DNA from: Halalkalibacter oceani
GTDB lineage: Bacteria > Bacillota > Bacilli > Bacillales > Bacillaceae_D
Reading direction: 5' to 3'
NCBI RefSeq assembly: GCF_023715705.1
Contig: NZ_JAMBOS010000003.1
Location: 124,001 to 188,000 of the forward strand
DNA: 64,000 nt
Below, in pieces: positions 26,559-35,055 of the stretch (position 1 is its first letter; each line of letters opens with the position of its first letter). The notes under the pieces are model-generated. The model worked only from the letters and a program-made list of their open reading frames with translations. It did not search any database and was not told the origin of the DNA. Position numbers and translations under genes: made by a program.

Positions 26559-27059
26559 TTATGGCCGCGGTGAATACTGTGTAAGCGGCGTTTGCCCGCC
26601 GTAAGGGTATTCATAGTCAATTGGGTCTTCAAATGTCACATAGTCCAACGTGACCATCAACAGCAAATAATGCATCCCTGTCTCCGGGTCACCGACGATA
26701 ATGTGGTCGCGGCCGGCTTCCTCGATTCTTCCTCTGAAAATTTTCGCGTTCCATTGGTCATTGTTTTCATAGGTCATATAAAAAGTCGCCATTTTCCCCC
26801 GGTTGAGCCGGAGAATATTTTCAATAAAGGATTGTTCCAGTGGCAGCAACCCTCCCTGATTCTGGGCAGCCTGCTGCTGCTGGACAAAGCCTGGAACCTG
26901 ATCCTGATAATTTTGCGCAGAAAAATAAGGCATCTGGCCTTGAGCCTGGGTCTGTGGCTGCGGCTGCATCGGCTGTGCATATCCTTGCTGCTGCTTCGCA
27001 TAGCCGTAGTTTTCCAAACCTTGTGTCGCCGGGTTCCACTGCTGATTATTTTGACTCAT
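26559..27059 (-). CDS. gerQ: Spore coat protein GerQ
   Basis: Spore coat protein that in B. subtilis holds the cortex hydrolase CwlJ in place and is crosslinked by transglutaminase Tgl. 166 residues: a Gln/Ala-rich N-terminal half (many QQ and QAQ runs, rich in transglutaminase-type Gln) and a conserved C-terminal domain LPLEQSFIENILRLNRGKMATFYMTYE through DHIIVGDPETGMHYLLLMVTLDYVTFEDPIDYEYPY. GAGGGGCGAG precedes the ATG. It follows cwlJ by 29 bases on the same strand, so both partners are made together. Lys-rich crosslink partners are not visible in the window. Confidence 0.93.
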   Translation of the reverse strand: MSQNNQQWNPATQGLENYGYAKQQQGYAQPMQPQPQTQAQGQMPYFSAQNYQDQVPGFVQQQQAAQNQGGLLPLEQSFIENILRLNRGKMATFYMTYENNDQWNAKIFRGRIEEAGRDHIIVGDPETGMHYLLLMVTLDYVTFEDPIDYEYPYGGQTPLTQYSPRP

Positions 27060-27088
27060 CTTTCTCGCCCCTCTTTTTTTATCATGAT

Positions 27089-27520
27089 TTAGTAAGTGCT
27101 ATATACTTCCGGACATTCTGATGCGAGCGGGGTATAAAAGCAATGAGATTTGTACCTTCCTGAATTCCATTGGCCCCACCATTGGGGAGGGCAGGCCCCT
27201 TCCGGACGGAAAAACCATAAAGCAAATTCTCCTGGGTTGAACCGATCTCCATTAACTACCCGTTGAGCCAGTCTCCTGTCTCGCTCTCTTGCCCTTTGGT
27301 AAAAGTATCCTTTCTGTGTCGCCTCAAAGCCGCCGGGCGATTGAAAGGTCATCTGTGAAATCGTGGCAATACCGGCAAAATCAAGACAGCGGACTCTCGT
27401 ACGATTTACCATGACGTTTCCTGCGTTGAGCATACCGAGCTCCCCATCTCCCTCAGCCTCGGCCCGCATCAGTCGTGCGAGCATATCAATATCGCTGGAT
27501 GAAGCCTTTATAACAGCCAT
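27089..27520 (-). CDS. cwlJ: Spore cortex-lytic cell wall hydrolase CwlJ
   Basis: Germination enzyme of the SleB/CwlJ hydrolase_2 family that opens cortex peptidoglycan when calcium-dipicolinate is released. 143 residues, no signal peptide, as in CwlJ. Catalytic-domain start LARLMRAEAEGDGELGMLNAGNVMVNRTRV contains the conserved Glu; GEFALWFFRPEGACPPQWWGQWNSGRYKSHCFY closes the fold. GAGGAGGTG precedes the ATG. It is directly upstream of gerQ; in B. subtilis the two lie apart, though CwlJ needs GerQ. Late-sporulation (mother-cell) expression is expected; no promoter motif was convincing. Confidence 0.93.
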   Translation of the reverse strand: MAVIKASSSDIDMLARLMRAEAEGDGELGMLNAGNVMVNRTRVRCLDFAGIATISQMTFQSPGGFEATQKGYFYQRARERDRRLAQRVVNGDRFNPGEFALWFFRPEGACPPQWWGQWNSGRYKSHCFYTPLASECPEVYSTY

Positions 27521-27686
27521 CCATTCACCTCCTCATCATGTTGGCAATCTCAGGTGTCGCGAAGTTCATTGCCTTCCTATGTAACGAAGACATTGGCTGA
27601 CGCAGGCAAGTACAGTTACCTCACTACTATGAAGAAAAGGAAAGGTATAGACCATTTTTTACTGGAGCCTGATTTATAAAAAATAA

Positions 27687-27724
27687 GGGTATGCCAAAAG
27701 GGGCGATTTCCTTTTGACATACCC
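27687..27724 (-). terminator. Terminator of hemQ
   Basis: GGGTATGCCAAAAGG pairs with CCTTTTGACATACCC; on the minus strand it is followed by TTATTTTTTAT. A second hairpin lies at 27762-27806, just after the hemQ stop (GACCGG..CAAAAGG type), without a U tract. Confidence 0.7.
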
Positions 27725-27808
27725 TCTGCTTATAAAAAAACGCTGGAGTTAGCTTTTATGGAGACCGGACAAAAGGGAAAAGAGACACCACCTTTTGCCC
27801 CGGTCTTG

Positions 27809-28558
27809 TTAAGCGTGGAAATAACGGGACAGCTCGGTCGGATTGAGAATGTTTCCGACATAGAATGAGCCAAACTCGCCGTAACGGGCTGACACTTCAT
27901 CAAAGCGCATTTCATAAACCAGCTTCTTAAATTGAAGAACATCGTCGGCGAAGAGCGTCACGCCCCATTCCCAATCATCGAAGCCGACTGAACCTGTGAT
28001 GATTTGTTTGACCTTACCGGCATAGCTCCGGCCAATCATACCGTGGCTTCTCATAAGTGAGCGGCGGTCATCCATCGGAAGCATATACCAGTTATCCTCG
28101 CCTTGACGGCGCTTGTCCATTGGATAAAAGCAGACATGCTCTGCCTTTGGAAGGGTCGGATACAAGCGCGAACGTACATGAGGATTTTGGTATGGATCGC
28201 CATCGCTTTCCCCGACCATATAGTTGCTGAGCTCGACAACAGACACATAGGAATAGGTCGGGATCGTGAATTCAGCAAGGCGTGTTTTGTTAAAGGCATT
28301 CTCAATCTCATTTAGCTCCTGCATCGTTGGGCGAAGCAGCATGAGCATGATGTCAGCCTTTTGTCCGACGATCGAGTAGATCGCATGGCTGCCTTGTTCC
28401 TTTGCTTCCGTCTGCTCCCACTTTTCAATCATCGCGTGGAATTCAGCTAAAATCTGCTCCCGCTCTTCTGTTGAAATTGATTTCCAGGCCGGCCAATTGA
28501 TTGTCCGAAAATCATGCAGACAATACCAGCCATCTAATGTTATCGCAGCTTCACTCAT
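27809..28558 (-). CDS. hemQ: Coproheme decarboxylase HemQ
   Basis: Last step of the coproporphyrin-dependent heme route of Firmicutes: converts coproheme III to protoheme. 249 residues, chlorite-dismutase fold, as for B. subtilis Ywf[50 protein letters not shown] contains the active-site Tyr (NWYML) and the axial His (SHGMIGR region or the nearby conserved His). AAAGGAGC precedes the ATG. It is monocistronic on the minus strand and divergent from pta, as in B. subtilis where the two are neighbours. Confidence 0.95.
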   Translation of the reverse strand: MSEAAITLDGWYCLHDFRTINWPAWKSISTEEREQILAEFHAMIEKWEQTEAKEQGSHAIYSIVGQKADIMLMLLRPTMQELNEIENAFNKTRLAEFTIPTYSYVSVVELSNYMVGESDGDPYQNPHVRSRLYPTLPKAEHVCFYPMDKRRQGEDNWYMLPMDDRRSLMRSHGMIGRSYAGKVKQIITGSVGFDDWEWGVTLFADDVLQFKKLVYEMRFDEVSARYGEFGSFYVGNILNPTELSRYFHA

Positions 28559-28785
28559 TGAATAACAGCTCCTTTTTTTATTACCATCTGTCGGACGCTT
28601 TTGCGCACCGTGTCACTAGCACTATACCATATTTAGTGAGGGAGAAAAAAGGAAATGACCGAGGGAGGAGAACGGAAACGACCCTTGTTCACAAAATAGT
28701 CATCTGCCCGTTTTACATAACAAATCGATTACTGGCTAAGCTATAAAAGCGTTTGAATAAGCGAAAAGAAGGAAAAAAAAAGAGT

Positions 28786-28800
28786 ATGGAAGCGTAATCA
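28786..28800 (+). promoter_or_regulatory. cre site upstream of pta
   Basis: ATGGAAGCGTAATCA matches the cre consensus WTGNAANCGNWNNCW at every defined position. It is centred about 45 bases before the start point expected from TATAAT at 28826-28831, an upstream position that suits activation by CcpA, as known for B. subtilis pta. Confidence 0.75.
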
Positions 28801-28825
28801 ATAAGATTTTTTGAAAAATTGATAT

Positions 28826-28831
28826 TATAAT
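28826..28831 (+). promoter_or_regulatory. -10 element of the pta promoter
   Basis: Perfect TATAAT; the -35 position (AAGATT) is poor, fitting CcpA-dependent activation. Confidence 0.55.
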
Positions 28832-28876
28832 GAACTTGACAAAATCGGTTTCCTTTTTCACAGGAGGAAGGTATCC

Positions 28877-28921
28877 TTGAAAGAGACCATTTCGTGTATG
28901 AAAAAGAGGAGGATGCTGTAG
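28877..28921 (+). CDS. Possible 14-residue leader peptide of pta
   Basis: TTG start with a strong AGGAGGAAGG ribosome site (28862-28871), coding MKETISCMKKRRML and ending in TAG whose G is the first base of the GTG start of pta. The pta ribosome site (AGAGGAGGA, 28905-28913) lies inside this reading frame, so its translation would couple to pta. No homology is known; it may be chance. Confidence 0.3.
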   Translation: MKETISCMKKRRML

Positions 28922-29916
28922 TGAGTAATCTCTTTACAGATATAAAGGCAAAGGTGGAAAAACACCGGCCGACGATCGTTCTGCCTGAAGGGACAGATGA
29001 ACGAATTCTTGAGGCGGCAGCCAATTTGGCCATCGACCAGGTTGTTAAGCCGCTTTTAATTGGAAATGAAACAGAAATCAAGATGAAGGCAACGGAAAAC
29101 AATGTCAATCTCAGCGGGGTGCCGATCATTGATCCAGCGTCCTATAGCGGGATTGACGAGATGGTAGCGGCCTTTGTGGAACGCCGCAAAGGCAAAGAGA
29201 CGGAAGAAACAGCGCGGGAAAAATTGAAAGATGTTAATTATTTTGGCACGATGCTCGTTTATATGGAAAAGGCAGACGGCCTCGTCAGCGGGGCGGCCCA
29301 TTCAACCGGAGATACGGTACGTCCGGCTTTACAAATCATTAAAACATTACCGGGGATTCAAAGAACATCAGGTGTCTTTGTGATGGTAAAGGATGAAAAG
29401 AAATTCGTCTTCGGCGATTGCGCGATCAATATCGCCCCGACAAGTGAAGAATTAGCAGAAATTGCGATTGCAACGGCGGAAACAGCGAAAGTTTTTGGAC
29501 TTGATCCTAAGGTCGCCATGCTGAGTTTCTCAACAAAAGGTTCCGCTTCCTCGATCGAAACGAAAAAGGTCGCGGAGGCGACGAAAATCGCCCAGCAGAC
29601 CCGCCCTGACCTTGTAATTGATGGTGAATTCCAATTCGATGCTGCGTTTGTCCCGGCGGTCGCTCAGAAGAAGGCTCCTGATTCTCCGCTTCAAGGGCAG
29701 GCCAACGTCTTTATTTTTCCGAGTCTTGAGTCCGGCAATCTCGGCTACAAAATTGCCCAACGCCTTGGTGGCTACGATGCAATTGGTCCGATCTTGCAGG
29801 GCTTGAATAAGCCGGTCAATGATTTATCGCGCGGTTGTAACGCAGCTGATGTCTATAAGCTGTCGTTAATCACAGCGCTACAGGCGATCAACCAGAGAGA
29901 GGCTGTTACGATGTAA
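28921..29916 (+). CDS. pta: Phosphate acetyltransferase
   Basis: Makes acetyl phosphate from acetyl-CoA in the Pta-AckA overflow route. 331 residues, PTA/PTB family throughout, with ADGLVSGAAHSTGDTVRPALQIIKT, FGDCAINIAP, MLSFSTKGSA, DGEFQFDAAFVP and GLNKPVNDLSRGC. The GTG at 28921 is chosen because AGAGGAGGA lies 7-8 bases upstream and the protein then begins like B. subtilis Pta (MSNLFTDI versus MADLFSTV). A cre site and -10 lie upstream and a bidirectional terminator follows. Confidence 0.96.
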   Translation: MSNLFTDIKAKVEKHRPTIVLPEGTDERILEAAANLAIDQVVKPLLIGNETEIKMKATENNVNLSGVPIIDPASYSGIDEMVAAFVERRKGKETEETAREKLKDVNYFGTMLVYMEKADGLVSGAAHSTGDTVRPALQIIKTLPGIQRTSGVFVMVKDEKKFVFGDCAINIAPTSEELAEIAIATAETAKVFGLDPKVAMLSFSTKGSASSIETKKVAEATKIAQQTRPDLVIDGEFQFDAAFVPAVAQKKAPDSPLQGQANVFIFPSLESGNLGYKIAQRLGGYDAIGPILQGLNKPVNDLSRGCNAADVYKLSLITALQAINQREAVTM

Positions 29917-29923
29917 ATGAGAC

Positions 29924-29969
29924 AGACTGACGCAAAAGGGCAATCACCCCTTTTGTGTCAGTCTTTTTT
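29924..29969 (+). terminator. Terminator between pta and lipL (both directions)
   Basis: AGACTGACGCAAAAGGG pairs with CCCTTTTGTGTCAGTCT, then TTTTTT. It serves pta on the plus strand and probably also convergent lipL, whose stop codon it overlaps. Confidence 0.88.
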
Positions 29970-30780
29970 CATTGCGGCTGGCAATCCGTTCATAGTTCGT
30001 ACTAAATAACGCTGTCTCCTCTGTTGAGGTCAGATGAGGGTGTACGTCAACCTTTTGCTGCAAAAGATAAAGCAGCCGTTCATTTAAAGCGGCAACGGTC
30101 AGATCCGGATCAAGCAGTTCAGCTAAAGAAGCCATCGTCTCTGGTTTAATGAGCGGATAGGCGGACAAAGAATGTGACTCAGGAACAGCAGCCTGATAAA
30201 AATCCCGCAGCAAAGCAGCTCGCCCTGAACCTGAGCCTTCTACGCACAGGTAAATTTGGACAGCAATGCCGTTGCGTAGCCGCCGTTGGGAAATCCCGGC
30301 GAATTTTTTGCCGTCAATGCTTAAATCATAGCTTCCGGGACAATAGGAGCCGACAATTTCATACGCCTGAATCGGCTGATCATAATCAGCGAGCAGCGCC
30401 TTTATCGTGCCGTACATCAGCTCGTAAGCAGCATCAATCGTCATTCCCTTGATCTCCGGAAATAAAAGCGAGATGTTTAATATCCCGCTGTCTAGCAGGA
30501 CAGCAAGACCGCCTGAATTTCGGACGATCACACGGTATCCCTGCTCTTCCAAATAAGAGCTGCCTGCTTCGACAGCAGGCAGACGTGTATCCTGAATACC
30601 GAGAACGACGGTATTGTGATGAACCCATGTTCGCACAAGCGGGACTGCCTGTTTTTGACCGATTAATGTACAAAATGTGTCATCATAGGCAAAGGATTGC
30701 AATGCATCAAAGGCCGGACCGAATCTCGTTTGATCAAGCCATCGCCATTGGGAGGAAATCGTCTGTAAATCATGTTTCAT
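29944..30780 (-). CDS. lipL: Octanoyl-[GcvH]:protein N-octanoyltransferase LipL
   Basis: Amidotransferase that moves the octanoyl/lipoyl group from GcvH to the E2 subunits of dehydrogenases. 278 residues, biotin/lipoate ligase fold. RNSGGLAVLLDSGILNISL (substrate loop), GSYCPGSYDLSIDGKKFAGISQRRLRNG with the likely catalytic Cys147 and the Lys158-Lys159 pair, as in YwfL of B. subtilis. AGGAGCTG precedes the ATG. Position beside pta is the same as in B. subtilis. Convergent with pta. Confidence 0.93.
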   Translation of the reverse strand: MKHDLQTISSQWRWLDQTRFGPAFDALQSFAYDDTFCTLIGQKQAVPLVRTWVHHNTVVLGIQDTRLPAVEAGSSYLEEQGYRVIVRNSGGLAVLLDSGILNISLLFPEIKGMTIDAAYELMYGTIKALLADYDQPIQAYEIVGSYCPGSYDLSIDGKKFAGISQRRLRNGIAVQIYLCVEGSGSGRAALLRDFYQAAVPESHSLSAYPLIKPETMASLAELLDPDLTVAALNERLLYLLQQKVDVHPHLTSTEETALFSTNYERIASRNEKRLTQKG

Positions 30781-30948
30781 GGGAGGCAGCTCCTATAGAT
30801 AAATTCTCAAACAAGCCCATTATAGCATGCTGGTGAAAGGATTGCTTCTCTCAGAATATGTGCTATACTGAAGGGTAGCGCAACAAACAAATTTATCGAT
30901 TTGATATAGATGAAGGAAGAAAAATGAATAAGGAAAGGAACATCAGAA

Positions 30949-31173
30949 ATGGCTAATGAATTTCGCATTTGTGATGAATGTCAAGCGACCAATGTGAAGA
31001 CACTCCTTCCACGGCTGAAAAAGGTTGACGGGCAAGCGAAGATCGATATTCGTTGTCAATCCTATTGTGGACCGGGTAGAAAAAAGTCGTTTGCATTTGT
31101 GAATAATCGGCCTGTAGCTGCACCGGACGAGGATCAATTAATCGAAAAAGTGATCAGTAAACTTTCAAAATAA
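30949..31173 (+). CDS. DUF1450 (YuzB-like) small cysteine protein
   Basis: 74 residues. ICDECQ near the start and [23 protein letters not shown] give four cysteines (two pairs) arranged as in the YuzB/DUF1450 family, which looks like a degenerate thioredoxin-fold or metal-binding small protein. Function unknown. AAGGAAAGGAAC precedes the ATG. It has its own transcript end immediately behind it. Confidence 0.8.
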   Translation: MANEFRICDECQATNVKTLLPRLKKVDGQAKIDIRCQSYCGPGRKKSFAFVNNRPVAAPDEDQLIEKVISKLSK

Positions 31174-31176
31174 GAA

Positions 31177-31219
31177 AGGGGCTGGGAAAAAGGTTGTTTT
31201 TACCTTTTGCCCAGCCCCT
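31177..31219 (+). terminator. Terminator after the DUF1450 gene
   Basis: AGGGGCTGGG and AAAAGG pair with CCTTTT and CCCAGCCCCT around TTGTTTTTA; same loop as the glnA terminator, different stem. It continues directly into repeat R2. Confidence 0.8.
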
Positions 31220-31332
31220 AAGCAATGAGCGGAACCGTCACGATTTTTTAAAGCCCGTTGTGAGTGGGTTTCTCACAACGGGCTTGTGGCGCGTGAAGCC
31301 ATTGCTACTCCATGTTAACTAGCTTTGTGTCA
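31219..31332 (+). repeat. Dispersed hairpin repeat R2, copy B (complete)
   Basis: Same orientation and nearly the same sequence as copy A at 4098, including the AGCCCGTTGTGAG/CTCACAACGGGCT inner hairpin and the AACTAGCTTTGTGTC end. Confidence 0.85.
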
Positions 31333-31455
31333 TCCTCTTTAAAAATGGTTTTATTAAAGGGACAGACGGTCTAAAGGATCCAGTTCTCAGGTCCTTATCA
31401 CATATGGTGGAAATTTTTTCAAACAAGTCCTTAATCCTACATAATTAGTTCATGG

Positions 31456-31484
31456 TTGTCTAAAAGATATTTTACTGATAAAAT
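31456..31484 (+). promoter_or_regulatory. Probable promoter of the dicarboxylate/amino-acid symporter gene
   Basis: TTGTCT (31456-31461), a 17-base spacer and TAAAAT (31479-31484), about 110 bases before the start. The rest of the 31333-31592 gap holds no ORF. Confidence 0.55.
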
Positions 31485-31504
31485 TTTGAAGCGTAAGTGG
31501 GTTT

Positions 31505-31521
31505 CGAGATCGGCCGTCTCG
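31505..31521 (+). promoter_or_regulatory. Palindrome in the symporter leader
   Basis: CGAGATCGGCCGTCTCG: arms CGAGA and TCTCG about 20 bases after the predicted transcription start; a possible operator. Confidence 0.4.
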
Positions 31522-31592
31522 GGAAATAACAAATGGCAGAATATTTTTGAATCTAGATGATAAGAACAAAGAGACAGATTGGAGGCTAGGCG

Positions 31593-32837
31593 ATGAGTTT
31601 AACGAAAAAAATATTAATCGCCCTTATCTTGGGTGTTATTGTAGGCTTAGGTTTCAATCTTTTTGCGCCTAACGCTTTTATTCCGCTTGATACTTATGCG
31701 TTAACCCCGCTCGGGCAGCTTTTCCTGAAATTGATTACGATGCTTGTTGTGCCGCTTGTATTCTTTTCCATTGTCCTTGGAACAGCCGGGATTGGGGACC
31801 CGAAGCAGCTTGGACGTATTGGTTCGAAAACGATCGCTTATTATTTGGTGACAACAGCAGTCGCTCTTGTCATCGGGATCACAGTTGCCTACATATTGCA
31901 GCCCGGACAGCCGGGATTGATGGGAGAAAGCGAGGCGGAATACTCGGCTGAAGAGGCTCCACCGATTATGGAGACCTTGTTAAATATTATCCCAGAAAAT
32001 CCAATTGAAGCGATGGCGACGGGAGAGATGCTGCAAATTATCGCGTTTGCTGTCTTTATCGGTTTTGCATTAGCGAAGCTGGGAGACAAAACGCGTGGCA
32101 TCCTCCGGCTGATGGAACAGGGAAATGAAATCATGATGTATCTCGTAACCGTGGCGATGAAGCTGGCGCCGATTGGCGCGTTTGCATTAATTGCTTCGGC
32201 ATTGGGCAAGCTTGGGCTTGATGCGTTGGGCTCAATGATGATGTATGTTGTCGCGGTTATTTTGGCTTTGGTTATTCACGCCCTCCTAACCTATGGCGGA
32301 TTGATTGCCCTTTTGGCACGACAAAATCCGATTGCTTTCTTTAAAGGGTTTTTCCCGGCGATGACAGTAGCCTTTGGTACGTCCAGCAGTAATGCGACTT
32401 TGCCGCTATCGATGAAGACGGCTCAGGAGAACCTCGGTGTATCCAAGCCGGTCTCAAGCTTTGTTCAGCCGTTAGGGGCGACGATTAATATGGATGGGAC
32501 CGGGATTATGCAGGCGGTTGCGACGGTCTTTATTGCCCAGGTTTATGCAGCGCAATTATCATTCGGTGATTTGGTAACCGTCGTCTTAACGGCCACGCTG
32601 GCCAGTATCGGCACAGCCGGTGTGCCGGGTGTCGGGATGATCATGCTGGCGATGGTGCTCAGTTCCGTCGGATTGCCGGTGGAAGGAATCGCCCTCGTAC
32701 TGGCCGTTGACCGCATTCTGGATATGCTTCGTACAGCGGTCAACATAACTGGAGATGCTTCCGCTGCGGTTATCATCGACCGGACCGAGGCAAAGCATAT
32801 CGAAAAGGAGGCTGCCGCGAGCGCGCGGAGAGCCTAG
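31593..32837 (+). CDS. Dicarboxylate/amino acid:cation symporter (SDF family)
   Basis: Sodium- or proton-coupled importer of glutamate, aspartate or C4-dicarboxylates in the DAACS family. 414 residues, eight helices plus two re-entrant hairpins; the first hairpin is GTSSSNATLPLSMKTAQENLGV, the second is GIGT-type ATLASIGTAGVPGVGMIML, and helix 7 has NMDGTGIMQ. The final helix, DRILDMLRTAVNITGDASAAVI, carries Asp and Arg/Thr substrate contacts of the family. It has an acidic outside loop (GESEAEYSAEEAPP). ATG after GGAGGCTAGGCG. Cation and substrate cannot be fixed. Confidence 0.92.
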   Translation: MSLTKKILIALILGVIVGLGFNLFAPNAFIPLDTYALTPLGQLFLKLITMLVVPLVFFSIVLGTAGIGDPKQLGRIGSKTIAYYLVTTAVALVIGITVAYILQPGQPGLMGESEAEYSAEEAPPIMETLLNIIPENPIEAMATGEMLQIIAFAVFIGFALAKLGDKTRGILRLMEQGNEIMMYLVTVAMKLAPIGAFALIASALGKLGLDALGSMMMYVVAVILALVIHALLTYGGLIALLARQNPIAFFKGFFPAMTVAFGTSSSNATLPLSMKTAQENLGVSKPVSSFVQPLGATINMDGTGIMQAVATVFIAQVYAAQLSFGDLVTVVLTATLASIGTAGVPGVGMIMLAMVLSSVGLPVEGIALVLAVDRILDMLRTAVNITGDASAAVIIDRTEAKHIEKEAAASARRA

Positions 32838-32842
32838 GAAGA

Positions 32843-32890
32843 AGAACCTTATCAGCCGGCGGGCTTCCCGGTGCGCTGGTAAGGTTTTTT
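32843..32890 (+). terminator. Terminator of the symporter gene
   Basis: AACCTTA and CAGC pair with GCTG and TAAGGTT, then TTTTTT. Confidence 0.8.
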
Positions 32891-32896
32891 TCAAAA

Positions 32897-32989
32897 GATA
32901 AGAAAAAATAAAATTTTCGGGTTGATTCGAGGAAGGGTGGCGGCTTCGCACGCTGCTTCTAAGAAAAGCCGCTACGCGGTTTTCTTAGA
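32897..32989 (+). repeat. Dispersed intergenic repeat R1, copy 4 (internally deleted)
   Basis: GATAAGAAAAAATAAAATTTTCGGG through CGGCTTCGCACG joins directly to GCTTCTAAGAAAAGCCGC and CGGTTTTCTTAG. The central hairpin and GTAACG segment are missing, as if recombination joined the two similar GCACG sequences. Confidence 0.8.
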
Positions 32990-33071
32990 AGAGAAATGAG
33001 AAACGAGCTAACAAAACGCTGTTCTGTTCGTATATAATAAGGGTACGACTCTATGGAAACGAGAGGGAACT

Positions 33072-34370
33072 ATGGCTAAACCTTACTATCGTCAATTAGA
33101 AGAAGAAAAAGTGTTTAAAGACCCGGTGCACCGTTATATTCATGTGAGAGACGAACTGATATGGGACTTGATTGGCACAAAGGAATTTCAGCGTCTTCGG
33201 CGAATCAGGCAGCTCGGTACGACGTATGTGACGTTTCATGGGGCGGAGCATACGCGCTTTAATCATTCACTTGGCGTATATGAAATCACGAGGCGTATAC
33301 TTGAGGTGTTTAAGGGGCGGCCGAATTGGGAAGAGGATGAGCGACTGCTGGCCCTTGTTGCGGCTCTTCTCCACGATGTAGGACACGGGCCATTTTCTCA
33401 TTCCTTTGAAAAAGTGTTCGATACCGATCATGAGGAATGGACGCGTGAAATCATTATGGGGGACACCGAAATTCATCACGTGCTGGCGCGGGTGAGTCCG
33501 GAGTTTCCGAAGGCGGTCGCTGATGTTATCGAAAAAACCTATTCCAACAAGCTGGTGACGAGCATCATTTCAAGTCAGATAGACGCGGACAGGATGGATT
33601 ATTTGCAGCGCGATGCCTACTATACCGGTGTGAGCTACGGACACTTTGATATGGAACGGATTTTGCGGGTGATGAGGCCGATGGAGGATCAGGTTGTGAT
33701 TAAGCAGAGCGGCATGCATGCGGTCGAGGATTATATTATGAGCCGTTATCAAATGTACTGGCAAGTGTACTTTCATCCTGTGACCCGCAGCGCGGAAGTG
33801 ATTTTAAGCAAGATTTTTAAACGGGTGAAAACGTTGTATCACGAAGGCTACTCCTTTACCCATCAGCCGCTCCATTTTCTTTCCTTTTTTCATGGAAAAG
33901 GGAGCTTGCGCGACTATTTAAGGCTCGACGAAGCGATAACCCTGTATTATTTCCAGGTTTGGCAGGAGGAAGAGGATCGCATTTTGCGTGATCTTTGTGT
34001 AAGATTCCTTAATAGGCGTCTTTTCAAGTATGTCGAATTTGACCCGAATCAGCGGATGAATGACTGGCCTAAACTACAGGAGCTGTTTCGTGAAGCGGAG
34101 CTTGATCCTGATTATTACCTGGTGATCGATTCTTCATCTGATTTGCCTTATGATTTCTACAGGCCTGGTGAAGAGGAAGAGCGGGTGCCGATCCATCTTA
34201 TTTTACCGAATGGAAAGATCCGCGAGCTTTCGCGTGAGTCGGAGGTCGTTGAAGCAATATCTGGAAAGAAGCGCACCGATCATAAACTGTATTTTCCGCA
34301 TGATTGCCTGACCGACGAAGGGGAGCATCGGCGGAGTAAGATGCAGATCCGTCAGTTATTAAATCAATAA
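33072..34370 (+). CDS. ywfO: HD-domain phosphohydrolase YwfO
   Basis: 432 residues, like B. subtilis YwfO. HD superfamily metal site: H65 (TRFNHSLGVYE), H101-D102 (LLHDVGHGPFSHSFEKVF), with the distal Asp in SSQIDADRMDYLQRDAYYTG. This is the dNTPase/SAMHD1-like branch of HD proteins, so nucleotide triphosphohydrolysis is likely; the natural substrate of YwfO is not settled. ACGAGAGGGAAC precedes the ATG. It is followed 12 bases later by ywgA, as in other Bacilli, indicating one operon. Confidence 0.93.
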   Translation: MAKPYYRQLEEEKVFKDPVHRYIHVRDELIWDLIGTKEFQRLRRIRQLGTTYVTFHGAEHTRFNHSLGVYEITRRILEVFKGRPNWEEDERLLALVAALLHDVGHGPFSHSFEKVFDTDHEEWTREIIMGDTEIHHVLARVSPEFPKAVADVIEKTYSNKLVTSIISSQIDADRMDYLQRDAYYTGVSYGHFDMERILRVMRPMEDQVVIKQSGMHAVEDYIMSRYQMYWQVYFHPVTRSAEVILSKIFKRVKTLYHEGYSFTHQPLHFLSFFHGKGSLRDYLRLDEAITLYYFQVWQEEEDRILRDLCVRFLNRRLFKYVEFDPNQRMNDWPKLQELFREAELDPDYYLVIDSSSDLPYDFYRPGEEEERVPIHLILPNGKIRELSRESEVVEAISGKKRTDHKLYFPHDCLTDEGEHRRSKMQIRQLLNQ

Positions 34371-34382
34371 TGGGAGGAGGGG

Positions 34383-34904
34383 TTGGCATTGCTGAAGGAC
34401 CATGCCAATGTCATGAGCCTTTTCTTGCAGGTCGGCGAGGTCGTCGGGAGAAAAAAGCTGCAAAAAATAATCTACATCGCGAAAAAACTGGACATGCCTT
34501 TTTCCGAGCGTTACACCTTTCATATGTTCGGCCCTTATTCAGAGGAGCTGTCATTGCGGATGGAGGAGCTGTGCAACCTCGGTTTTATGACAGAAACGAG
34601 GGAAGATAAAGGCAACTATTTTCAATACCGGTATCAGTTATCTGAATCTGGCAGACGTTTTTTGGAATTATATCAATTTGAGCAGCCTGATGTGAGAGAG
34701 CTCGCAGCCAGGTTAAACGAGCAGAGCTCCCGTTTCCTTGAGCTTGTCTCCACGCTTCTTTATTTTGAGGAGCTGCCGCGTGAGGAAGTCGAAGAGAAGG
34801 TATTTACATTGAAACGCAAGCAAAATTACCGTGAAGAAGAAATTGAGCAGGGCTATCGATTTATTGAATCACTAAAGGAGACAGTAAGCCGGACAGCCGG
34901 ATAA
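34383..34904 (+). CDS. ywgA: YwgA family protein
   Basis: 173 residues, unknown function. MFGPYSEELSLRMEELCNLGF and YQLSESGRRFLELY suggest a winged-helix-like fold of the YwgA/DUF4065-related kind, which appears in other systems as a small partner protein. The TTG start has TGGGAGGAGG upstream. Tight linkage to the HD phosphohydrolase gene suggests a joint role, perhaps regulation of its activity; this is inference. Confidence 0.85.
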   Translation: MALLKDHANVMSLFLQVGEVVGRKKLQKIIYIAKKLDMPFSERYTFHMFGPYSEELSLRMEELCNLGFMTETREDKGNYFQYRYQLSESGRRFLELYQFEQPDVRELAARLNEQSSRFLELVSTLLYFEELPREEVEEKVFTLKRKQNYREEEIEQGYRFIESLKETVSRTAG

Positions 34905-34917
34905 ATTAGGATAAGAG

Positions 34918-35000
34918 CTTGAGATAAAACTAGCTTTGGACCTACTGGCAATGGCTTCACACGCCACAAGCCCGTTGTGGCGGTTCCGCTCACTGTTTAG
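34918..35000 (-). repeat. Dispersed hairpin repeat R2, copy C (inverted, inner hairpin partly deleted)
   Basis: Inverted relative to copies A and B; CTAGCTTTGGACCTACTGG and CAATGGCTTCACACGCCAC are identical to copy A read backwards. The inner hairpin has collapsed to CAAGCCCGTTGTGGCGG, a loss of roughly 36 bases. Confidence 0.82.
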
Positions 35001-35055
35001 AGGCTGGACAAAAGGTGAAAAAAACAACCTTTTGTCCAGCCTCTTTTCTTTTTCG
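34999..35055 (+). terminator. Terminator of ywfO-ywgA
   Basis: AGAGGCTGGACAAAAGGT pairs with ACCTTTTGTCCAGCCTCT, then TTTCTTTTTC. Joined to repeat R2 copy C. Confidence 0.88.

Noticed and set aside
26592-27092. Plus-strand open frame opposite gerQ
   Set aside because: Antisense shadow of a well-supported coat protein gene with the typical GerQ domain.
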